A DNA stretch of 64,000 nucleotides from an uncultured Clostridia bacterium (GTDB lineage Bacteria; Bacillota; Clostridia; Christensenellales; Borkfalkiaceae): assembly GCA_947629485.1 (NCBI GenBank), contig CANRDX010000001.1, positions 132,663 through 196,662 of the forward strand, given 5' to 3'. Within the stretch, counting starts at the first letter, position 1; each line of letters opens with the position of its first letter. Positions 17,242 to 23,724 of this stretch are shown piece after piece. A model generated the notes under the pieces. The model was given only the letters and a program-made list of their open reading frames with translations, was not told where the DNA came from and did no database searches. Both the position numbers and the translations under genes were made by a program.

Positions 17242-17270
17242 ATAGGACAAATCCCCTTTTTCATACGATA
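17242..17270 (+). promoter_or_regulatory. Sporulation-type promoter candidate for sigK
   Basis: CATACGATA (17262-17270) matches the -10 pattern CATANNNTA of sigma-K and is one base from CATACAAT of sigma-E. TCATAGG about 17 bases upstream could serve as the ATA-containing -35 of sigma-E. No sigma-A promoter is visible here. Confidence 0.5.
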
Positions 17271-17287
17271 GAGAAGAGGTAAATCGT

Positions 17288-17989
17288 ATGATGGAGCTGA
17301 TTTATGCCGTTCTCGCACGGCTGTTCTTTTTTACGGGGCTGTTTTCCGACGGAAGTTCGTATCCCAAACCCCTCTCCAAAGAGGACGAGGAGAAGTATAT
17401 CAAGTTGGCGCGGATGGGGGATGAGCACGCGAAGGATAAGCTCATCCGCCACAACATGCGACTCGTCGCGCACATTGTGAAAAAGTACACGGGCGCCGCC
17501 GAAACGGACGATATGATCTCGGTCGGCGCGATCGGGCTGATCAAGGCGATCAACACCTATGAACCCGGACATGGTACCCGTCTCGCAACTTACACGGCGC
17601 GATGTATCGAGAACGAGATTCTCATGCTGATCCGCGCGGGGAAGAAGCACAAGAGCACCGTGTCCCTCTCCGATCCCGTCGGGACGGATAAGGACGGCAA
17701 CGAGCTTACCCTCATGGATCTTCTGTTCGAGAAGGAGGAGAAAGTCTTTGCGGGCGTGGAGCAGAGCCTCATGCAGGAAAAATTTCTCGCCGCGGTGGAG
17801 GCGTCTCTCACACAGCGCGAAACGGAGATCATCTGCATGCGCTATGCGCTGAAAGGGGGCGTGCCGCTCGCACAGCGTGAGGTCGCCCAAAAACTGAAAA
17901 TATCCCGTTCCTATGTGAGCAGGATCGAAAAAAAGGCGCTCGAAAAGCTCCGTCAAAATCTTCGCCGCGAGGATTTCTTTGAAGAATAA
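17288..17989 (+). CDS. sigK: RNA polymerase sporulation sigma factor SigK
   Basis: 233 residues. The hydrophobic N-terminus (ELIYAVLARLFFFTGLF) corresponds to the pro-sequence that anchors pro-sigma-K until SpoIVFB cleaves it. Region 2 (KLIRHNMRLVAHIVKKY; ATYTARCIENEILMLIR) and region 4 (QREVAQKLKISRSYVSRIEK) are canonical. The reading frame is unbroken, so no skin-like element interrupts it here. It directs late mother-cell transcription during sporulation, implying that this lineage can form, or descends from formers of, endospores. GAGAAGAGGT precedes tandem ATG codons at 17288 and 17291. Confidence 0.92.
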   Translation: MMELIYAVLARLFFFTGLFSDGSSYPKPLSKEDEEKYIKLARMGDEHAKDKLIRHNMRLVAHIVKKYTGAAETDDMISVGAIGLIKAINTYEPGHGTRLATYTARCIENEILMLIRAGKKHKSTVSLSDPVGTDKDGNELTLMDLLFEKEEKVFAGVEQSLMQEKFLAAVEASLTQRETEIICMRYALKGGVPLAQREVAQKLKISRSYVSRIEKKALEKLRQNLRREDFFEE

Positions 17990-18023
17990 TGATGCCGCCA
18001 TAGGGCTTCCCGCTTTCCATGCC

Positions 18024-18066
18024 GCCCGACGCGCTTTCGGTGAAAGCGCGTCGGGCGATCTATTTT
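18024..18066 (+). terminator. Intrinsic terminator after sigK
   Basis: Perfect 15-bp stem (GCCCGACGCGCTTTC / GAAAGCGCGTCGGGC) with loop GGT, then GATCTATTTT. Confidence 0.88.
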
Positions 18067-18087
18067 GGGATAGCGATCGGCAAACAT

Positions 18088-18116
18088 TTGACTTCGTTTT
18101 CCGAAAAACATATAAT
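18088..18116 (+). promoter_or_regulatory. Promoter of glnN
   Basis: TTGACT and TATAAT with a 17-base spacer. Confidence 0.85.
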
Positions 18117-18145
18117 AAGGTGTGAACCGAGGAAAGGAGAGGAAT

Positions 18146-20224
18146 ATGGACGTAACGGCACTGTTCGGCTGCAATGTGTTTAACGACGAGGTGATGAAAA
18201 ATTCCCTGCCCGCAGAGATCTATCGCTCCTTGAAGCGCACGGTAGACGAGGGCGCCCCGCTCGACAGTTCGATCGCAAGCGCTGTCGCCAACGCCATGAA
18301 GGATTGGGCGGTGAAGAAGGGCGCCACGCACTATACCCATTGGTTCCAGCCTCTCACCAATCTCACCGCCGAAAAGCACGATAGTTTCATCGAGCCTTCG
18401 GGCGACAAGGTGATCATGCAGCTCACGGGGAAAAATCTCATCGTGGGCGAACCTGACGCGTCGTCCTTCCCCTCGGGCGGAACGCGCGCGACTTCCGCCG
18501 CCCGCGGCTACACGGCTTGGGATCCGACTTCCCCCGCCTTTGTCAAGGAGGGGACGCTCTACATTCCCACGATCTTTGTCTCCCACACGGGGGAGACGTT
18601 GGATAAAAAAGCCCCCCTTCTTAAATCCATGACCGCGCTCGATACGCAGGCGAAACGGCTGTTGCGGCTCTTCGGGATCGAGTGCAGAAAGGTCGCGACG
18701 ACGGTCGGCACGGAACAGGAATACTTTCTCATCGACGAAAAGGTCTACGAGCGAAGGAAGGATCTCGTCCTCACGGGAAGAACGCTGTTCGGCGCGCCGC
18801 CTACGCGCGGACAGGAGCTGGAAGATCACTACTTCGGCGCGCTCAAAACGCGCGTCTCCGACTTCATGCGCGATCTCGACGAAACGCTTTGGAGCTACGG
18901 GATCTTCGCAAAGAGCAAGCACAACGAGGTGGCGCCCGCCCAACACGAGCTTGCGCCCGTATTCACAACGACCAACGTCGCCGTGGACGCCAACCAACTC
19001 ACGATGGAACTCATGAAGAAGGTGGCGAAAAAGCACGGGCTTGTCTGTCTTTTGCACGAGAAGCCCTTTGAAGGCGTCAACGGCTCGGGCAAGCACAATA
19101 ATTGGTCTATTTCCACGGACGCGGGGCTTAATCTGCTCGATCCCGGGGAGAATCCCGAGAGCAATCCTCGCTTCATGCTCATTCTTGCATGCGTCATCGC
19201 GGCGGTGGATACCTATCAGGGGATCCTGCGCGCAAGCGTCGCTTCGGCGGCGAACGATCACCGCCTCGGCGCGGACGAAGCCCCGCCCGCGATCATCTCC
19301 GTCTATCTCGGCGACCAGCTCGGCGCCATTGTAGACGCGATCGCCTGCGGAAGGGCATATATCCCCCATAAGGCAGTCCCCGGCTCCATCGGCGTTCCCT
19401 CCTCGCCCATTTTCCCCATCGACACAACGGACCGCAACCGCACCTCGCCCTTCGCCTTTACGGGCAATAAGTTTGAATTCCGCATGCTCGGCTCGCAGGC
19501 CTCCGTCGCCGATCCCAACATCGTGCTCAACACGATCGTCGCGCAGGCGTTCTCGGAGGCGGTGGAAGCGCTGTCGGGCGCGGAAAATTTCGGGCTTGCT
19601 TGCAGGGAGTACACGGAAAAACTCTTAAAAGAACACTATCGTATCATTTTCAATTACAACGGCTACGGCCCCGATTGGGAGCCTGAGGCGGAGCGCAGGG
19701 GGCTTTTGAACCTCAAAAATACGGCGGACGCGGTGCCGCAGTTCCTCAAACGGGAGAACATCGAAGTATTCGTCAAACAGGGGGTATATACCGAAAAAGA
19801 GGTCGTCGCCCGCGCGAACATTTCGATGGAGACGTATGTCAAGACCATCAACATCGAGGGGCTGACCGCGGCGGAAATGGCGCGGCAGGATATCTACCCC
19901 GCAGTCAACGGCTATATCCATTCGCTTTGCTCCGTCATTGCATCGAAGCGTGCGGTGAGCGAAAAATTGGCTTGCAATGCGGACATGGTACTCGCGGAGA
20001 AGCTCTCCGCCATGAACGAGAAGATGATGGGGGCGGTGGAGAAGCTGGAAGAAGATCTCGCGCATGCTCCTATGGAGGCGCTTGTCGCCGCGCAGCATAT
20101 GGCGCATACCGTCGTCCCGGATATGAATGCCGTGCGCGCGCTTGCAGACGGCATGGAGAAGCTCACCGCCTCCTCCTATTGGCCCTATCCGACGTACACC
20201 GATCTTTTATACAGCGTGAAGTGA
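18146..20224 (+). CDS. glnN: Glutamine synthetase type III
   Basis: 692 residues from ATG 18146 with AAAGGAGAGG upstream. Length and sequence match GSIII rather than the 440-470 residue GSI: THWFQPLT, EPSGDKVIMQLTGKNLI, GTEQEYFLID, NEVAPAQHELAPVF, VNGSGKHNNWSIST and NRTSPFAFTGNKFEFRMLGS carry the nucleotide, metal and glutamate ligands. It makes glutamine from glutamate, ammonia and ATP in the cytoplasm. Transcribed alone from a consensus sigma-A promoter; no GlnR-like palindrome was spotted. A MITE-like repeat starts 5 bases after the stop. Confidence 0.96.
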   Translation: MDVTALFGCNVFNDEVMKNSLPAEIYRSLKRTVDEGAPLDSSIASAVANAMKDWAVKKGATHYTHWFQPLTNLTAEKHDSFIEPSGDKVIMQLTGKNLIVGEPDASSFPSGGTRATSAARGYTAWDPTSPAFVKEGTLYIPTIFVSHTGETLDKKAPLLKSMTALDTQAKRLLRLFGIECRKVATTVGTEQEYFLIDEKVYERRKDLVLTGRTLFGAPPTRGQELEDHYFGALKTRVSDFMRDLDETLWSYGIFAKSKHNEVAPAQHELAPVFTTTNVAVDANQLTMELMKKVAKKHGLVCLLHEKPFEGVNGSGKHNNWSISTDAGLNLLDPGENPESNPRFMLILACVIAAVDTYQGILRASVASAANDHRLGADEAPPAIISVYLGDQLGAIVDAIACGRAYIPHKAVPGSIGVPSSPIFPIDTTDRNRTSPFAFTGNKFEFRMLGSQASVADPNIVLNTIVAQAFSEAVEALSGAENFGLACREYTEKLLKEHYRIIFNYNGYGPDWEPEAERRGLLNLKNTADAVPQFLKRENIEVFVKQGVYTEKEVVARANISMETYVKTINIEGLTAAEMARQDIYPAVNGYIHSLCSVIASKRAVSEKLACNADMVLAEKLSAMNEKMMGAVEKLEEDLAHAPMEALVAAQHMAHTVVPDMNAVRALADGMEKLTASSYWPYPTYTDLLYSVK

Positions 20225-20228
20225 TTTC

Positions 20229-20487
20229 CGCGTCATCCTGAGCCGAGACAGCATTACGTAGTCCGCGAGAGCCTATCCTCGAAGGATCCTGAAGTACGAA
20301 GCCCGTGCTCTTGCCGCCCCTTATAGGGGAGATGTCGAAGTGTAGCCGAGACAGAGGGGTTATAACCCCTTCCCCCGCTTCGCGGGTACTTTCCCTTTCA
20401 AGGACAACAAGCGGACTTCGTAAACGGGGATTCTTCGGGGAGTTGCTTGTATGTTTTCATTTTTATTTTTCGGCTCAGAATGACGCG
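20229..20487. repeat. MITE-like dispersed repeat, copy 2
   Basis: Bounded by inverted ends CGCGTCATCCTGAGCCG (20229-20245) and CGGCTCAGAATGACGCG (20471-20487). About 100 bases inside (20313-20410) recur in reverse complement near 58338-58435. The rest of the interior (CTCGAAGGATCC, GGACTTCGTA, GGGGATTCTTCGG) recurs in copy 3. It fills the 320-base gap between glnN and the APH gene. I see no open reading frame supported by a start signal. Confidence 0.85.
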
Positions 20488-20508
20488 CTTCACCTCTTTA
20501 ACTTTCGC

Positions 20509-20537
20509 TTGCAAAATATGAGACGGTGTGATAGGAT
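20509..20537 (+). promoter_or_regulatory. Promoter of the APH gene, adjoining the repeat end
   Basis: TTGCAA and TAGGAT with a 17-base spacer. The -35 box lies in a segment (CACCTCTTTAACTTTCGCTT) that is conserved after copy 3 of the repeat upstream of dut. Confidence 0.65.
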
Positions 20538-20544
20538 AGGGGAG

Positions 20545-21330
20545 ATGAAAAATCTTTATCTTCCCCCGAAAATCGCGGCTGAGGTGGGGGAGAGGACATT
20601 TTACCCGGACAAGATCGGGCAGTCCTCATCCGCCGTCCTTCTATCCGACGATTTTGTGCTCAAAATTTCCCCAAAGAGTGAGGAAAGTATGAACGAGGTC
20701 GCCGTTCTTCGTTTTCTGCACGGAAAACTTCCCGTTCCGGAGGTTATCGGATGCGAATGCGAGGGCGAGAAGATCTACCTCTTGACCACGCGCGTCAAGG
20801 GCGAAATGGCGTGTGCCCCGCGGTACCGGACGCATCCCGAAGAGCTCATCTTCGCCCTTGCAGGCATTCTCAAACGCATGTGGACGGTGGATGTAACGGG
20901 GCTTTCCGTATGCACTTTGGAAGGCCGGCTTTCTTTGGCAGAACAGCGCGTCCGGAGCGGACAGGTGGACATCGGAAACTCCGAACCGCAGACATGGCAG
21001 GAATTTTCCACGCCCGCCCGCCTTCTCGATTGGCTGCAAAAATGTAGACCCAAAGAGGAGGAACCTGTCTTCTCGCACGGCGATTTTTGTCTGCCGAATA
21101 TTTTGCTCAACGGCTACACACTTGCGGGACTCGTCGATCTCGGATTTGGCGGCGCAGCGGAGAAGTGGTGGGATATCGCCCTTCTTTGGCGAAGCCTTCG
21201 CGACAATTTGGGCGGAAAATTCGGCGGAGAATGGGCGCCCATTCATCCCGATAGGCTGTTTGACGCACTCGGCTTTGCGCCCGATCGGGAAAAGATCCGA
21301 TATTATCTTTTGCTTGACGAATTATTTTGA
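20545..21330 (+). CDS. Aminoglycoside 3'-phosphotransferase-like kinase
   Basis: 261 residues from ATG 20545 (GGGGAG directly upstream). Motifs of the APH(3') family are complete: nucleotide-loop region GQSSSAVLLSDDFVLKIS with the lysine, Brenner motif FSHGDFCLPNILL (catalytic Asp, metal-binding Asn), and LVDLGFGGAAEKWWDIALLW (metal-binding Asp, as in APH(3') IDLGRSGxADKWYDIA). Length equals that of known APH(3') enzymes (about 264). It should phosphorylate kanamycin/neomycin-type aminoglycosides or a related natural substrate; actual resistance is not provable here. It lies between two MITE-like repeats and is monocistronic. Confidence 0.85.
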   Translation: MKNLYLPPKIAAEVGERTFYPDKIGQSSSAVLLSDDFVLKISPKSEESMNEVAVLRFLHGKLPVPEVIGCECEGEKIYLLTTRVKGEMACAPRYRTHPEELIFALAGILKRMWTVDVTGLSVCTLEGRLSLAEQRVRSGQVDIGNSEPQTWQEFSTPARLLDWLQKCRPKEEEPVFSHGDFCLPNILLNGYTLAGLVDLGFGGAAEKWWDIALLWRSLRDNLGGKFGGEWAPIHPDRLFDALGFAPDREKIRYYLLLDELF

Positions 21331-21547
21331 ATGGCCCATATGACCGCCGAGGTGGGTACCATGTCCGTGGGTAAGCGTATCATTGGGCGAAACGCGTATA
21401 AGCTACGCTAATCTTCGTCGTGCTACGTTTTTCTTGGTCGTGTACGCAAAAGTACACTCCCTGCGAAAAGCCTCGCACTCCTTGCCTTGCTTGCTTCTCC
21501 GCGTTTTAACGGTAACCGCGTCGGGGTAATGAACCGCGCTGGGTAAC
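21331..21547. other. Non-coding 3' region after the APH gene
   Basis: Holds a small hairpin (GCGTA-TAAGC-TACGC near 21394-21408) and the segment CTTCGTCGTGCTACGTTTTT (21413 onward). The latter recurs with one mismatch, in the same orientation relative to the upstream gene, after ispDF (31118-31141). A 26-codon ORF at 21331 (MAHMTAEVGTM...) has no ribosome binding site and is not called. Confidence 0.5.
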
Positions 21548-21831
21548 CGCGTCATCCTGAGCCGAATTATAAAATGAAAACGGTGAGCCCATTCTCGAAG
21601 GATCCCGAAGTACGAAGTCCGACTGTTCTGCTTGCGTCATGCTGAGCTTTGTCGAAGCATGACCGTATATTTAGACTTCGTATAAGGGGATTCTTCGGAT
21701 AGTTGCTTTTACGTTTTCATTTTTTATTTATCGGCTACTTTGTCGCTACGCTCCTCGTGCCGCGCTTAGTAGACAATAGTGCGCGCGGGGCAGAAAGACG
21801 CCTACCACAATCTTCCGCTCAGAATGACGCG
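21548..21831. repeat. MITE-like dispersed repeat, copy 3
   Basis: Ends CGCGTCATCCTGAGCCG (21548-21564) and CCGCTCAGAATGACGCG (21815-21831) are inverted. Interior segments shared with copies 1 and 2 include CTCGAAGGATCC, GAAGTACGAAGTCCG, GGGGATTCTTCGG and TTAGTAGACAATAG. Followed by the same AACTTTCGCTTGCAAAA segment that follows copy 2. Confidence 0.85.
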
Positions 21832-21852
21832 CTTCACCTCTTCAACTTTCGC

Positions 21853-21881
21853 TTGCAAAAAAATAGGCAATATGATATGAT
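21853..21881 (+). promoter_or_regulatory. Promoter of dut, adjoining the repeat end
   Basis: TTGCAA and TATGAT with a 17-base spacer; the -35 lies in the same repeat-adjacent segment as for the APH gene. Confidence 0.7.
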
Positions 21882-21911
21882 AGGGGGGATACAAGCGATG
21901 GAGAGATTTCC

Positions 21912-22343
21912 ATGAAAGTCAACGTGAAAAAATTGAACGAGAACGCAAAGCTGCCCGTCTACGGGTCTTCGAGTGCGGCGGGGGCGGACCTCTACGCATG
22001 CAGCGATCACGAGGTGCAAGCGGGGGAGACGGTGTTCGTGCACACGGGCATTGCGATCGAGCTTCCTTTGGGCACGGTGGGGCTTATCTATGCAAGGAGC
22101 GGGCTTGCCTGCAAGCAGGGTCTTGCCCCCGCCAATAAAGTGGGGGTCATCGACTGCGATTACCGCGGGGAGATCATCGTCGCCCTTCACAACCACGGGA
22201 AAGAGATGCGCCGCGTCGCTTTGGGCGACCGCATCGCCCAGCTCGTGATCGCGCCCTATTATACCGCCCGATTCGAGGAGGCGGAAACGCTCTCCGAGAC
22301 GGTGCGCGGCGAAGGCGGCTTCGGCTCGACGGGGAGAAAATAA
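21912..22343 (+). CDS. dut: dUTP diphosphatase (dUTPase)
   Basis: 143 residues. All five trimeric-dUTPase motifs are present: SSAAGADLYA, ARSGLA, GVIDCDYRGEI (catalytic Asp and substrate-specificity hairpin), RIAQLVIAP, and the C-terminal arm RGEGGFGSTG. It hydrolyses dUTP to dUMP, limiting uracil in DNA and supplying thymidylate synthesis; functionally it complements ung in this window. GGAGAG lies 5-7 bases before the ATG. Monocistronic. Confidence 0.96.
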   Translation: MKVNVKKLNENAKLPVYGSSSAAGADLYACSDHEVQAGETVFVHTGIAIELPLGTVGLIYARSGLACKQGLAPANKVGVIDCDYRGEIIVALHNHGKEMRRVALGDRIAQLVIAPYYTARFEEAETLSETVRGEGGFGSTGRK

Positions 22344-22378
22344 CCGCCGCGTCCTTCTTACGGGGGGGGCTTCTTCAT

Positions 22379-22477
22379 GTCATTTCGAGGGCGTAGCCCG
22401 AGAGGATCCCCTACATGAAAAAGCGGACTTCGTATCAGGGGATACACTCACCCGCTTTGCGGGTTCGGTATGACGGC
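22379..22477. repeat. Short repeat related to the MITE-like family
   Basis: Begins TGTCATTTCGAGGGC and ends GGTATGACGG, with GAGAGGATCCCC, GCGGACTTCGTA and CAGGGGATAC inside. These are the same building blocks as the larger copies and the elements near 32.4-32.7 kb. It lies between dut and trmB. Confidence 0.6.
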
Positions 22478-22517
22478 GGCCCTCATGGAAGAGCCGAGAT
22501 CAACTTGGAGTATTCAT

Positions 22518-23195
22518 ATGCGAATGAGAAAAAAGCGCAATTTGGAGCCGCGGATGGAGCGGTGCGCGCCCGTCCTCGCGGCGCGGGGAAGGCCCTGCCT
22601 CAACTTGAAGGAGGCGGCGGAGAATTTTCGCGCCGTTTTAGACTATCGAACGCTCTTCGGAAATGGGAATCCCGTCGAACTCGAAGTGGGCTGCGGCAAC
22701 GGGTTCTTCATCGCCGAGCTTGCAAAACGCGAACCCGAGACCAACTTTCTTGCCGTCGAGCTGTGCTCCAACGTCATTCTCACGGCGATGGAGCGCGTTC
22801 TGCGCGAAAATATCCCCAACGTGCGCTTTCTCAACATTCCCGCCGAAATCTTGGCATGCTACATTCCCGAAAAGAGCGTCCGCAAGATCTATCTCAATTT
22901 TTCCACGCCGCTCCCCGGGAGCACGCACGAACGCCAACGCCTGACGTCGCCCCGTTTCCTTTCCATTTATAAAGATCTCTTGGAGGAGGGGGGCGTGATC
23001 GAGCAAAAGACGGATAGCGGGTTTTTCTTCGACTATTCCCTCGAAAGCTACCGCGAAAACGGCTTTGCGGTGACCGACGTCACGCGCGATCTTCATAAGA
23101 GCGAATGGGCAAAGGGGAACATCGTCACCGAGTACGAGCGGAATTTTTCCTCGAAGGGCATGCCCATCTATTTCGCCCGCGCCGTGCTTTTGTGA
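22518..23195 (+). CDS. trmB: tRNA (guanine-N7-)-methyltransferase TrmB, altered active-site loop
   Basis: 225 residues from ATG 22518 (TTGGAG 7 bases upstream; MRMRKKRNLEPRM). SAM-binding motif ELEVGCGNGFF, acidic loop AVELCSN, and C-terminal GNIVTEYERNFSSKGMPIY match TrmB, which makes m7G46 in tRNA. The usual catalytic motif NFSDPWPKKRHxKRRLT reads NFSTPLPGSTHERQRLT: the Asp, Trp and Lys-Lys are replaced, although the downstream RLTSPRFL is kept. The fold is therefore intact but catalysis may differ. Related Clostridia seem to vary here too (from memory). Confidence 0.82.
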   Translation: MRMRKKRNLEPRMERCAPVLAARGRPCLNLKEAAENFRAVLDYRTLFGNGNPVELEVGCGNGFFIAELAKREPETNFLAVELCSNVILTAMERVLRENIPNVRFLNIPAEILACYIPEKSVRKIYLNFSTPLPGSTHERQRLTSPRFLSIYKDLLEEGGVIEQKTDSGFFFDYSLESYRENGFAVTDVTRDLHKSEWAKGNIVTEYERNFSSKGMPIYFARAVLL

Positions 23196-23245
23196 GCAAT
23201 TTTTCCGCAGTGCGTGATAAGATAAGAAGTTTACGGTAGCGGAAA

Positions 23246-23279
23246 GAAAAATCGGCTGCGAGGTGTGGCCGATTTTTCG
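23246..23279. terminator. Bidirectional terminator between trmB and the XRE gene
   Basis: GAAAAATCGGC / GCCGATTTTTC is a perfect 11-bp stem with an 11-base loop, A-rich on one side and T-rich on the other, so it can end both convergent genes. Confidence 0.75.
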
Positions 23280-23328
23280 ATATTATCGATATAAGAACCC
23301 CCTCCGAACATGAACGGAGGGGGAAGTT

Positions 23329-23610
23329 TTACATTCTGTTCAAAGCTCTTTGGATCTGCGTGAGGCTTTCCTTGATCCCGTCGATCTCGGCAATGATTTC
23401 CTTCGGCGAGTTGAGGTCGGTGTCCGTTACTCCCAAGAGATAATCGCAGGAAACATTGAAGAATTTGGCAAGTTTGATGATCGCGCCTGCGTCCGGGAGC
23501 GTCTTCCCCGTCTCGTAGTTGGAGAGGGAACGCTGGTCGATGCCCACCGCCACGGCAACGTCGATCTGCCTCAAATCCTTGTCCTCGCGTAAGCTTCTGA
23601 GCCTGTTCAT
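23329..23610 (-). CDS. XRE-family transcriptional regulator
   Basis: 93 residues from ATG 23610 (AAGGAG upstream). The Cro/C1 helix-turn-helix occupies residues 1-60: LRSLREDKDLRQIDVAVAVG, DQRSLSNYETGKTLPDAGAI, LAKFFNVSCDYLLGVTD. A short C-terminal helix follows (ITQIQ-type, SLTQIQRALNRM). Divergent from a repeat-containing lipoprotein gene whose perfect promoter lies between them, so local control is plausible. Confidence 0.9.
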   Translation of the reverse strand: MNRLRSLREDKDLRQIDVAVAVGIDQRSLSNYETGKTLPDAGAIIKLAKFFNVSCDYLLGVTDTDLNSPKEIIAEIDGIKESLTQIQRALNRM

Positions 23611-23661
23611 AGAAATCTTTTTCTCCTTATAGAAAATATACCATAATTTTTCTAAATATTC

Positions 23662-23690
23662 TTGACATACCAATTATTTACATTTATAAT
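23662..23690 (+). promoter_or_regulatory. Consensus promoter of the 773-aa lipoprotein
   Basis: TTGACA and TATAAT with a 17-base spacer. An imperfect inverted repeat ACCAATTAT / ATAATGGT spans the spacer and -10 box, a possible site for the divergent XRE protein. Confidence 0.85.
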
Positions 23691-23724
23691 GGTTTTACAC
23701 TAAAAAAATGGTAGGAGGAAAACT

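Noticed and set aside
20305-20544. N-terminal extension of the APH ORF into the repeat
   Set aside because: The same peptide (SRDRGVI...SPASRVLSLS) appears in the reversed repeat at 58 kb, so it is repeat sequence. The promoter at 20509-20537 lies downstream of it.
21331-21411. 26-codon ORF MAHMTAEVGTM... after the APH gene
   Set aside because: No ribosome binding site, directly abuts the stop, and lies in repeat-like sequence.
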